Shown in pieces: positions 9,131 to 17,380 of a stretch of DNA of 21,404 nt. The position numbers were made by a program, and so were the translations under genes. The stretch lies in NCBI GenBank assembly GCA_036897095.1, contig JAYMSP010003043.1:1-21404 (forward strand), read 5' to 3'. Positions within the stretch are counted from its first letter, which is position 1. Each line of letters starts with the position of its first letter. The notes beneath the pieces are model-generated. The model was given only the letters and a program-made list of their open reading frames with translations, ran no database searches and was not told the DNA's origin. Origin of the DNA: Plantago elongata (taxonomy: Eukaryota; Streptophyta; Magnoliopsida; Lamiales; Plantaginaceae).

Positions 9131-10920
9131 AGTTATATTGCATTTTGGTATCAACTTTTGGGCTAAGCCGGAAAGTTTAATCCGTTCATTTACGGATTGA
9201 ATTCAAAGAGGCATGGTGGATTGGTCTAGTGGACTTGTCTCTTAAATTTATTGTTCAGTTTGAATTTCTAAATTAGCTTTAAGTGATTTTTTATTAAAAA
9301 ATAATGATATTTCTGAACGTGAGAGATACTCGCTTCATTACTAATTTCATGTGAAATTTTCAGGAGTAAGAAAATGAAAGCATTAGGTTGTGAAATTATC
9401 ATTTTGGTACCTTTACTTGGTATCGCTAAATTTTAATATCATATATTTCATATTTATTCAATTTTAATCATTCACTAGTCAAAATTAAATTTAACATAAT
9501 TGTTAATTTTAATCAAATTAGTTCATTTTTAGTCAAATTGACATGTGAACCGCACAAGCTTTTAATAAAATATTAATTAATTTTAGTAAGAAGATTAATT
9601 CATTATTAAATAGACTAGTATTAAAAAAAATTAATTCAATGACCGATGAAAAATTGAATAATATTAATGAAAATTTTATTAATATTATTTTAATTAAAAC
9701 ACTATTAAAGAAATTATTCATTGTTATGATCAATAAAAGAGGGCTTAGTTGATTTTTTTTTAGCTTTTTTATAACGAAATGTAGTTCAATTGATATGACG
9801 ATTCCTCTCAAATTAATATATTGAATATATTAAGGTTCGAGTGATATATTTCATTTAAAAGAACTAAAATTAATGGCATGTCAAAATTAATTGAATTTTT
9901 TTTACAAGGTGGAGAGTAGAAAGCCGGCATTTACGGGAGAGAGTGCAAGTATACATATGTCATTTTTCCGAATTGTTTCCCAGAATGTGACATGTATGTA
10001 CCTCTCCACTCTTTCGTTCTTAGTTTCCATTAACGTTTTTCGGACTCTTCTCTTCCTTTATATTCCATTTCCATCATATCATATCACTTATAATCAGACT
10101 AGGACATCCATCTATCACTAAACAAGAAGATAAATGATCACCATGTGAAATGTATATTTCATAACTTAATTCACCCTGAAGAACAATACCTTTCCGTTTA
10201 CTTTTATGTGAACAAATATATTACTTTTACATAAAAATAATGTGATTAATAATTTAATTAATTAGTTTTTAAAGTTGAGAGTGAGATAAACTAACGTTAG
10301 TCGAATTATTTTCAAACAAGTAATGCTACAAATGTTGGAATATTTTTATTAGGTTAGTTTAGAATCTAGAATACTTACTATTAGGAGAATCATGCACACT
10401 TTTCTCCCAAAAGTGCATTATTTTGAGAAAAATGTGGGTTTTGATATGAGCTGGCCTGGCATGCACAGTAGGCAATTTGTGCAAGAAACAAAATACTTCA
10501 ACAAACGTTCTTGATTCAGCAAGGTTTTCTTGTTAAGAGGCTGCATCACCTATTGCTAGGTTTCCTCATTTAAAGCTTTACTTGTGCCTACCTTAGTTCT
10601 TAAGTGCATAATATATTGTTGTCCTATTACAACTTTAATTCTTGTAATTCAGTAGTTCATACTATGCTAGTGCTTTATTTGTTTTTTCGCTCAAAAAAAA
10701 GAGAGCCAACATTGAGTTTAAATTAAGCAAAGCACTAAAATTCTTCGAAATTGTATATTGAGGAATGTAGATGTCAAGTCTAGTTAATCATTCACCATAA
10801 ATTGTAGTCATGTTGCTGTAAAAGTGCAAATCATACTAAATTTGAGAATGCAATTAAAAATCACAACTTTCGCTTTTTTACCACCTTTGTTGGTTTAGAT
10901 AACGACAAAGTAAAAGATTA
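9131..10920. other. AT-rich intergenic DNA, no gene seen
   Basis: Very AT-rich between 9400 and 9900. Open frames here (9533-9811 minus, 9891-10121 plus) are low-complexity and match nothing I know. TGGTCTAGTGG at about 9214 resembles a pol III A box but has no matching B box at the right distance. The only supported item is the SINE-like scrap at 9782-9842. Confidence 0.6.
9782..9842 (+). mobile_element. Remnant of a tRNA-derived SINE
   Basis: TAGTTCAATTGATATG resembles a tRNA A box, and GGTTCGAGT about 50 nt downstream is a near-consensus B box. This is the arrangement of the tRNA-related head of plant SINEs. No poly(A) or T tail and no target duplications were found, so only the head may remain. 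It is not a functional tRNA: the stem arms do not pair. Confidence 0.35.
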
Positions 10921-10922
10921 AA

Positions 10923-10949
10923 GGCGGTGGAAGGGGGTAAGTGGGGGGG
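10923..10949 (+). other. G-rich tract, possible G-quadruplex
   Basis: G runs of 2, 2, 2, 5 and 7 lie within 27 bases in otherwise AT-rich DNA. Spacing would permit a two-tier quadruplex. No gene is adjacent. Confidence 0.35.
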
Positions 10950-10969
10950 CGAATAGTCTATTTAAACTT

Positions 10970-12310
10970 TTGTCGATAAGATAGTTTATTAGATATCTGT
11001 TAATTTATCTAATACTTATAATCAGAAAGTGAAAGTCTTTGTGATACGTGCACATACTCATCAAGCGATAAGGTGTGTAAGTTAAGTCCTTCAAAAAGAA
11101 ATAATAGATAAAATACAATAAGTAAACAACACAAGGATTATAGTGGTATATGAAGGTAACGTAATACTTCACCTAATCCACTCGCCCTTTCTTAGGACTT
11201 TAACCCACTATGAAAAGATTTGAGGTACCCTTACAAAGTCCTATATCTTGATTGATCCCTTCGACGCTAGGTTCTCAACAAAGTGTTTTCCTTGAGTTGT
11301 TCCCGATTTTCTCAACAAAGAACTTCCTCTACTTAGTAACCTTTCTAGAGTTGTTCATTGACTTCTCAAGCTAAGTACTTCATATGCTCCACAACGCCTG
11401 TTATGGTAGTTTGTCAGGTAAGCTTCTTAATAACTTGCACAACTAGTTATCTCAAATAACTTATACAATCAATCTTCCTTAATACTCTTCTAAGTGTATG
11501 AGAAGTTGTTCTTTATAGGCCCAAGTCTTTGTCGTCTTTGTTAAAGAGATCCTCAGTATCAAACAACTTAATCTTGTAATTCAACTCTTTCACAGCGAAC
11601 AATGCTTGTTAAGGATCAATGCACTTAGAACTTTTGTGACTCTTTGAATTCAAGAGCTTGTAGTCGCAACAATAAGCTGGAGAGTAAGTAGGTTGAATGC
11701 TTGTATGTTTGAGAGTATTGTTTATAGTTCTATCTTCTTTGTATAAAGTGTGTCTTTCAAGAACTAGGCTCTTAGAAATTCAAACTATTGATTTCTGAAG
11801 AAAGTACGACATTGGGTTTTGTCTCTTTACGAGGACTTCCTCTTTTGTTCATACATCTATGTCCGAGTAATTAATGCACTACACAAACTTTTGTCTGGTA
11901 GTCTCAAAGGATTTGTGCAAGCTTTCTGAGGCTTCACTTCCTTACTCAGTGATCGTTGGGCCTCAGAAACCTATTGAAACGCTTGTCTCCCCAAATTTCT
12001 CCAAGGTTTCTGAGGAGACTATACTCCTTGATCTTCAACAATCTTGTGCAACTCCTTGATCTTAAAAAATGAGCTCAGCTCTGGTTGATGGATGCTTCCT
12101 TCTTGTTCTTCTTTAAAGATATAAAAATTGCATTCAAAGACCTAACATCTTATACAAGATTTACTAAGACTAACATATTCGATAAGCTTCATCTTTTACA
12201 ATGTTCAAATGAACTAAGAGTACGTAATAGCTATCTTTTTGAACTCAGGTAAGTCACTTATGTTACTAATCAAAATCTAAAGAGTTATTCCTAACATCCC
12301 TGATACCATT
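10970..12310 (-). mobile_element. Degenerate LTR-retroelement sequence (possibly Copia LTR-like)
   Basis: No gag or pol coding is left. Hints are: CACAAGGATTATAGTGG...ACTTCACCTAATCCACTCG at about 11130-11185, a phrase like one common in plant Copia LTRs (sequence memory, not a search); imperfect repeats built on TTCTCAACAAAG and GAGTTGTTC (11271-11370); and CTGATACCA at 12300-12308, which on the minus strand reads TGGTATCAG, the start of the tRNA-iMet primer-binding site. The plus-strand frame at 11874-12059 is a chance frame across this material. The borders are approximate. Confidence 0.35.
11961..12015. repeat. 12-bp perfect inverted repeat (CCTCAGAAACCT)
   Basis: CCTCAGAAACCT at 11961-11972 is complemented exactly by AGGTTTCTGAGG at 12004-12015, leaving a 31-nt loop. 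It lies within the retroelement-like material and could form a hairpin. Confidence 0.55.
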
Positions 12311-12760
12311 TGTAACTACTCGTTTCCATGTGGACTAACCTCGACCCTTTAGGTTAATTAGCGCTGTCACTCATGACACTTGGTGCTTAAAAACGCCATC
12401 TTTAAAATTGATATAAAATCTTACGTGTGCCATACACTTGGTGCATTACAATCGTCACTTTAAAATTTGTGCGACGAACTTGTCGCGCCATGCCTAGCTA
12501 GACAAAATTTCCACCTTTGTAGATTATGGTTTTGGTTCGGCTCTCATATCATATGTAATGCTCCCATCCCCTTGTGGGTCAAGACCCGACATGTTAGGGG
12601 CGTGATGATATTATTGATTGTTCTCCAGATGATAACCTGCAAGTTAACACATGTATAAAGCGCTTGAAATTTTCGATGGCTAATTATTTTATGATCGCTT
12701 TAGGTGTTAAGCACATATAAAACTTTAGAGTTGTTATAAATAAATCTCTGAAAAGGAAAA
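12311..12760 (-). mobile_element. Two LTR-like starts behind primer-binding-site-like motifs
   Basis: At 12300-12315 CTGATACCA is followed within two bases by TGTAACTACTCG. At 12539-12563 GGCTCTCATATCATA is followed by TGTAATGCTCCC. Read on the minus strand, both look like an LTR ending in TTACA followed by a TGGTATCAGAGCC-type primer site, the second altered to TGATATGAGAGCC. This suggests two related solo or truncated elements in minus orientation. Opposite LTR ends and target duplications were not found. Confidence 0.3.
12376..12467. repeat. Imperfect direct repeat, period 58
   Basis: ACTTGGTGC followed about 15 bases later by TTTAAAATT occurs at 12378-12409 and again at 12436-12467. The intervening bases (AACGCCATC, AATCGTCAC) are similar. 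Subterminal repeats of this kind occur in plant DNA transposons and LTRs; the family is not identified. Confidence 0.45.
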
Positions 12761-13121
12761 GTAAATCAGGTTACATTAGTGTCATTCTCAATAGCTTTTG
12801 ATATCCCCCAACACTTAATCCATTCAGGAATTAGCTTCCTATTTAATTTTTTTTATGCAACGAAAAACTAGTATAAATTATATTAATGATAATAACTATA
12901 ACTAATATGAAAGTATAATTGCCATTATTCATAATATAATTGTTGGAATTTGTGTTTATATGTTTATTAAACGAAGGTAAAAACAAGTCAATACAAATTA
13001 AGCTGAAAGAAGTTATTTTCGAGACGGATGAAATAATACCATATCGAGTATACTATTTCCTCACTATTTCTTTTGTAAAGACTAACTACAACCTAAACAA
13101 TCAATTACTATTTGTCAGCTT
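12761..13121. other. AT-rich intergenic DNA, nothing recognised
   Basis: No gene, repeat end or structured element seen. The short plus-strand frame ending at 13182 runs into the Mutator-like element and is not conserved. Confidence 0.6.
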
Positions 13122-13130
13122 TAGTGAAGG
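13122..13130. repeat. Left target-site duplication of the MULE-like element
   Basis: TAGTGAAGG here is repeated exactly at 14064-14072, immediately outside the other end of the foldback element. Nine bases is the usual Mutator duplication length. Confidence 0.6.
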
Positions 13131-14063
13131 TGAGGTTAAAAAAGGATTTTGGTACAGTATAATGAGACAGTTTCATTTTTGATACGGTAGAATGACCGTG
13201 TCCAATTTTAATAAACCACAACAACTACCTTCGAAATTTATGTACTCCGGTCAATTTTCCGGTTAATTGATGATGTGGCAGCCGAAATTCCGATTCCCCC
13301 ACTCTAAAATACGTATATTGACCGTATTGAGCGATTTTGACCAAAAAAAGAAAAGAAAAATACATTATACGGACACGTGTCGCAATTTCGGACAAAATAA
13401 ATTAAAGAGAATATTTTTTTTGGTCTTTATTTCTTATTCTTTTTAAAATTTTAAATTTTATATGTTTTTTTTTTTAATCTTCTATGGAAGCTCCATCAAT
13501 GGAGGACACGTATCACTTTCGCGTAATTTATGAGTATAAATTGTTTAATATAATTCAAAAATATTTTAATTACTTTTAAAAAAAAATTACATTTTATTAC
13601 ATATAAAAGAATAAAAAAATAAAAAAATAAAAATTACTACAATAAACCTTCAATTGGAATTTTGAATTCTAGCAAGTAATTCGTATTTTTTTAGTGTAGC
13701 AAATCGCATTTTTAAAATTTATTTTTATTTTATTTAGAAAATTAATTGTTATAATTTTAATTATATTTTTATTTTATTTTAAAATTTATTTTACATTTTT
13801 TAAATAAAATATCCAGATTCAAGGAAATTGTAACACGTTTCCTTATAATGTATTTTTCTTTTTCTATTTTGGTAAATATCGTTCAAATACAATCAATATG
13901 CGTATTTTGAGGGGAAATTCAAAATTTCATCCGCCACTTTATCAATTTAGTCAGAAAATTGACCGGAGTACATAAATCTTGTGGGTGATTGTTGTAGTGT
14001 ATTGAAATTGGACAAGACCATTTTACCGTAATAAAAATGGAACTATAAAAAAAGGTTTTTTTA
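13131..14063. mobile_element. Mutator-like foldback element with long inverted arms (933 bp)
   Basis: Arms of at least about 250 bp at each side are inverted copies. The 24 bases at 13236-13259 (containing TGTACTCCGGTCAATTTTC) recur inverted at 13954-13977, and GAAAAATACATTATA at 13355-13369 recurs inverted at 13844-13858. TTCATTTTTGATACGGTAGA near the left end pairs with TCCATTTTTATTACGGTAAA at the right. A 9-bp duplication (TAGTGAAGG) flanks it. The centre is AT-rich and non-coding. Long arms and 9-bp duplications fit non-autonomous Mutator-like elements. The outermost bases match poorly, so the exact ends rest mainly on the duplication. Confidence 0.7.
13155..13203. repeat. Short tandem duplication near the left MULE end
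   Basis: TTTGGTACAGTATAATGAGACAGT is followed by the related TTTGATACGGTAGAATGACCGTGT about 28 bases on. Only part of this is present in the right arm, where TTACGGTAAAATGGTCTTGT is the counterpart. Confidence 0.5.
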
Positions 14064-14072
14064 TAGTGAAGG
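14064..14072. repeat. Right target-site duplication of the MULE-like element
   Basis: Exact copy of 13122-13130. Its last eight bases (AGTGAAGG) also act as the left target copy of the hAT-like element that starts at 14073. Confidence 0.6.
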
Positions 14073-14831
14073 CAGGGACGGAAGCAGAAAATTAGTTCAG
14101 AGGTAGTGAAAAATATTTATAATATATATAACATTAAAATTTATTAGTATATTAATTTTATTTTATTTTATATTACAACAAAAAGATACATTGATTAGAA
14201 ATTAAATTAGAATACAATGTGTAGAGAGATTCTATACACGAATATAATTTTATACCAAATTTAAAGCTAGTTTTATAATTTAGTTAAATGAGCATATGAT
14301 GTACTCTATTTATTTTGTTTTTTCTGTTAAATAGATTGGTGTTTACGAAATTGTAATTATAGTAAATCTAGATTTTATTTATTGTCATGGGATTTAGAAT
14401 AATATTTAAGAAATAAGATTTTAAGACAATAAATTAAAAAGGTAAAGACAAATTAAAGTAAAAATTTATTAAAACACGTAGTGAGTTAATCTGAAATATA
14501 TATTTGTTATAATTGTATACCTATATTGAATTTTGAAAGAAAAGTAATTAAAATTCAAATTTTTGATTATAATAAAGTATCTATGTTAAAAGAAAAATGC
14601 AACAAAAAGAAAAAAGGAAAAAACGTCTGCTACTACTGGAACCTTCAGCAGATTATAGCGCTAGCCACAATTCACAACCACTCAGCTACAAGAGTACATA
14701 TGCTTATTATTCAGCATATGTAATATAGATATATATTTATTATATTTTATAAAAAGGGTATAACAATAAGTTTATGTAAAAATTGAGGGACAGCGATTAC
14801 GACCCCTTGTGTTAATGTGGGTCCGTTCCTT
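14073..14831. mobile_element. hAT-like non-autonomous element (759 bp)
   Basis: It begins CAGGGACGGAAGC and ends GGGTCCGTTCCTT, whose complement is AAGGAACGGACCC. The first nine positions of the two ends agree at seven. CAGGG(A/C)CGGA is a typical plant hAT terminus. Flanks AGTGAAGG (14065-14072) and CGTGAACG (14832-14839) agree at six of eight bases, fitting an aged 8-bp hAT duplication. No transposase remains; the interior is AT-rich. Confidence 0.5.
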
Positions 14832-14839
14832 CGTGAACG

Positions 14840-15780
14840 TGATCACTCATTAAATCCAGACATGCAAACTTCATGATACCACAGACACTTAGTTGAAGAC
14901 CACATAAGATAACAAGACAGCTCCCATTAGCCCTTCAAAGCCAATAATTTGCACAGTAGCAACCTTATTGTCCACTGTTCACCTGTACTTTTTCAGAATA
15001 TTTAAAATTCCAAAAATCGAAGGAAAGAAAAACAATAAAACAAAAGAACTTTTTGGTGAGTAGTATTATTTTGTTTGAATCAAATTACTCGAGGAGGAAG
15101 ATCTAAAGAATTCAGAACTCCAAACTAAAGATTTCCCATTTCTATTCCCTCCAGAGCCCATTTCTCTCGCGGTTAAGAGTAACCTTTTGTATTTTTGAAA
15201 CAACAAATATATTTTACCATTAATCTTTGCAGAACTAATACAACTAGCATAAGCAACTAAAAAAAAATAAAAAAAATACAACGAGCATATATAAACTGAT
15301 CGATTAATAAGTGTTAAATTCTTAATATTTTGAACTGACATATAATAACTGCACTCAAGTAGCATATTGTACTTATAAAATTATATTTCATTTAAAAGCT
15401 CTAATTTATAGAGATGTGAGAAATCTAGTTAAATATATCAATACTCCTAAATGTACTGTGAGAAATAAATAATAAAGAATAATAAAACTCAAGTTGTGAA
15501 TCAAACACCGCAGTACATCCTTTTGGATCAAGTCTTCTGCATTGCCTTGTTTGAATATAATTTAGCCTTTAAAATTTTAACCCTACCTAGTTCACACATA
15601 ATCTTTTCTAACTTAATATATAAGTATAAATTACTATTTATCTGTTAAAATTTAATTAAATTCGATCAATTTTTAATTTCGTGTCAAATGATGATTATCG
15701 AAAAATACTTTTCATTCTGATATGAGAATTGTATTAAAAAGTACATTGTGATAGAAGGGAGGGATGATTATTTAGGGTAA
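14840..15780. other. AT-rich distal upstream region of the ALOG gene
   Basis: No gene supported. The minus-strand frame at 15066-15365 is not recognisable. Regulatory sites for the downstream developmental gene may lie here, but none is identifiable from sequence alone. Confidence 0.5.
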
Positions 15781-15786
15781 ACTGTG

Positions 15787-15852
15787 AAGAAAACAAAAGA
15801 AGTAAAAGGAAGAATAATTGAAGAAGTGATGAAAAGAAGGAAAGAAAGAAAG
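15787..15852 (+). other. Purine-rich tract in the ALOG promoter
   Basis: An almost purely A/G stretch (GAAGAAAAC...GGAAAGAAAGAAAG) lies about 300 bp upstream of the coding start. It is followed at 15910-15970 by a C/T-rich block. Such GA-rich and CT-rich tracts are common in plant core promoters and can bind GAGA-type factors (BBR/BPC); that role is inference. Confidence 0.4.
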
Positions 15853-15982
15853 CAACTGCAGCAAATATGGCCCATTGCATGTCAACTCAATTGCTTTGTC
15901 ATGTAAATTAATCTCCCTCCACTTCCCCTCCATTTTCCAATTTCACCTATTCCTTTAACCCTTTCCCTCACCAAGTTATAAG

Positions 15983-15994
15983 CACTATATACTC
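15983..15994 (+). promoter_or_regulatory. Candidate TATA box of the ALOG gene
   Basis: CACTATATACTC lies about 155 bp upstream of the ATG, directly after a pyrimidine-rich block. Transcription would start about 30 bases downstream, in the CACACAATACCAA region, giving a leader of roughly 130 nt that includes an (AT)n run. Confidence 0.45.
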
Positions 15995-16087
15995 TACTAC
16001 TCTACACCAACACACAATACCAATTAGGCAATAACTCAATTTCTCATCAGTTATCAACAAACCTAGCTAGCTACCTAGCCATTCCAT

Positions 16088-16110
16088 TATATATATATAT
16101 ATAAATATAT
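16088..16110. repeat. (AT)n microsatellite in the ALOG 5' leader
   Basis: A run of about 22 alternating A and T bases with one interruption (ATAAATATAT) lies about 40 bp upstream of the start codon. It is likely polymorphic in length. Confidence 0.7.
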
Positions 16111-16148
16111 GATATCACCATCACTACCAATACTCCATTCTAGCTAAA

Positions 16149-16664
16149 ATGGACAGTAGCAGCAGCAGGGGCAAAGAATTAGCCGAAGGCTCCTCTCCGG
16201 ATCCGGGTTCAAACTCCCCGATCCCAAGCCGGTACGAGTCCCAGAAGCGTCGCGACTGGAACACGTTCGGGCAGTTCTTGCGCAACCAACGCCCTCCTGT
16301 GGGGCTTAACCAGTGCAACAGCAACCATGTTCTTGATTTCCTGAGGTACTTGGACCAGTTTGGCAAGACTAAGGTCCACTTGCAGGGGTGCATCTTTTAC
16401 GGGCAGCCGGAACCACCGGCACCGTGCACGTGCCCGCTGAGACAGGCCTGGGGCAGCCTGGACGCCCTGATAGGGCGCCTGAGGGCTGCCTATGAGGAGA
16501 ACGGTGGGTCGCCTGAGATGAACCCGTTCGCGAGCGGGGCGATTAGGATTTATCTGAGGGAGGTTAAGGAGAGCCAAGCTAAGGCTAGAGGGATCCCTTA
16601 CAAGAAGAAAAAGAAGAAGCCTGATTCAGACTCCAATTCTTCTTCCATGCCAGGATTTTCTTGA
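16149..16664 (+). CDS. ALOG-domain transcription factor, LSH10-like
   Basis: Plant-specific nuclear regulator of the LIGHT-DEPENDENT SHORT HYPOCOTYLS / rice G1 (ALOG) family; members act in light-controlled growth and in shoot-apex and organ-boundary development. The 171-residue single-exon protein has a variable Ser-rich N-terminus, an ALOG domain at about 28-151 ([18 protein letters not shown], then [14 protein letters not shown]) with an inserted zinc ribbon whose likely ligands are H77, C81, C93 and C95, the block [20 protein letters not shown] (98-117), and a lysine nuclear-localisation run at 152-157. The tail is short and Ser-rich. [20 protein letters not shown] and [13 protein letters not shown] point to the LSH10-type subgroup from memory of the family. 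Start context AAAATGG is strong. The coding region is clearly more GC-rich than its flanks. No frame damage. Confidence 0.95.
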   Translation: MDSSSSRGKELAEGSSPDPGSNSPIPSRYESQKRRDWNTFGQFLRNQRPPVGLNQCNSNHVLDFLRYLDQFGKTKVHLQGCIFYGQPEPPAPCTCPLRQAWGSLDALIGRLRAAYEENGGSPEMNPFASGAIRIYLREVKESQAKARGIPYKKKKKKPDSDSNSSSMPGFS

Positions 16665-16702
16665 TTCATTATTAATGGCTTTGTCCATCATTAATAATCA
16701 AG
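16660..16702 (+). other. Imperfect stem-loop across the ALOG stop codon
   Basis: CTTGATT at 16660-16666, which includes the TGA stop, pairs with AATCAAG at 16696-16702. Further pairs (ATTA with TAAT, ATGG with CCAT) continue inward, broken by a bulged C and two mismatches, around a six-base loop CTTTGT. About 16 pairs in total. It could affect termination or mRNA stability, but this is only a sequence observation. Confidence 0.45.
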
Positions 16703-16710
16703 AAAGACAA

Positions 16711-16716
16711 GTAAGT
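16711..16716 (+). other. Strong splice-donor motif in the ALOG 3' region
   Basis: ACAA/GTAAGTATG 47 bp past the stop is a near-perfect plant 5' splice site. If used, the gene has a 3'UTR intron. The best-looking distant acceptor I saw is TTGTTTCAG ending at about 19778, but pairing them is speculation. Confidence 0.3.
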
Positions 16717-17270
16717 ATGGGTGCTACACTACACTTTTATTTTACTACTATTTTGTTTTGTTTTAATTATTTAATTCTCTCTATTATTGTTGATGAGTTA
16801 TATTAATGCTTTCTCTAGTTTACTACTGTTTGCTTATTTCTCTGTCTCTCTACTATGTGATTGCATGGGTAGTAGTATTGAATAGATAGATCTTAAGGTC
16901 AAAATGGCAAGCCCCAATGTTTTCCTTTCAAAACCCTAGCTTGAAGATCTGGGATGATTAGAACTATTCTTGTTGATCATAATTAGTTACATGACTTGTA
17001 ATGACCTGGATGTACAAATTCTAGTAGTTCCATGATATGATGTAACAAAATTTATTATGTACTCTTAGATCTAAATCATGATGGTGTGTCAATTTCAAAT
17101 GAAATCACAAACATACCTATATTTGTTAACTTCAGGTCACACCAAATCAGGAACTGTACTTTGCCCTAGAAATTCTTGCATCCTTCTCACTGACATAAAC
17201 ATTAGATATTAAAAACAAATTCCATTTTCTCATTTATGTATTTTTTTTAAGGAACTAGAGAGTAAATAAG
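16717..17270. other. Downstream flank / likely 3'UTR of the ALOG gene
   Basis: T-rich, no coding potential. A poly(A) site cannot be pinned down. Confidence 0.5.
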
Positions 17271-17279
17271 GAACTTTGT

Positions 17280-17380
17280 TTGGATCCCTGGAAGTTAAGA
17301 ATTAATGACCCTGCTGCTTCCCCTCCAGCTAATAAGGTGCGGTTCGAGTCATCTTTGTCGTTTGAAAAAAAAAAAAAAAA
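17280..17380 (+). mobile_element. tRNA-derived SINE with poly(A) tail
   Basis: CCTGCTGCTTCCCCTCCAGC followed by AATAAGGTGCGGTTCGAGTC resembles the tRNA-related head of plant SINEs, with GGTTCGAGTC (17341-17350) as the pol III B box. It ends in 16 A residues (17365-17380). The A box is weak (TGGATCCCTGG at about 17280), and no clear target duplication was found. Only a short body separates the B box from the tail, so it may be 5'-truncated or a small family. Confidence 0.5.

Noticed and set aside
9211..9240. Possible tRNA or SINE start (TGGTCTAGTGG)
   Set aside because: The A-box word is good, but no B box follows at a suitable distance and no cloverleaf forms.
11874..12059. 61-codon plus-strand frame
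   Set aside because: Falls in retroelement-like repeats with a hairpin inside. No recognisable protein.
16209..16577. 122-codon minus-strand frame opposite the ALOG gene
   Set aside because: GC-rich antisense shadow of a well-conserved sense protein.
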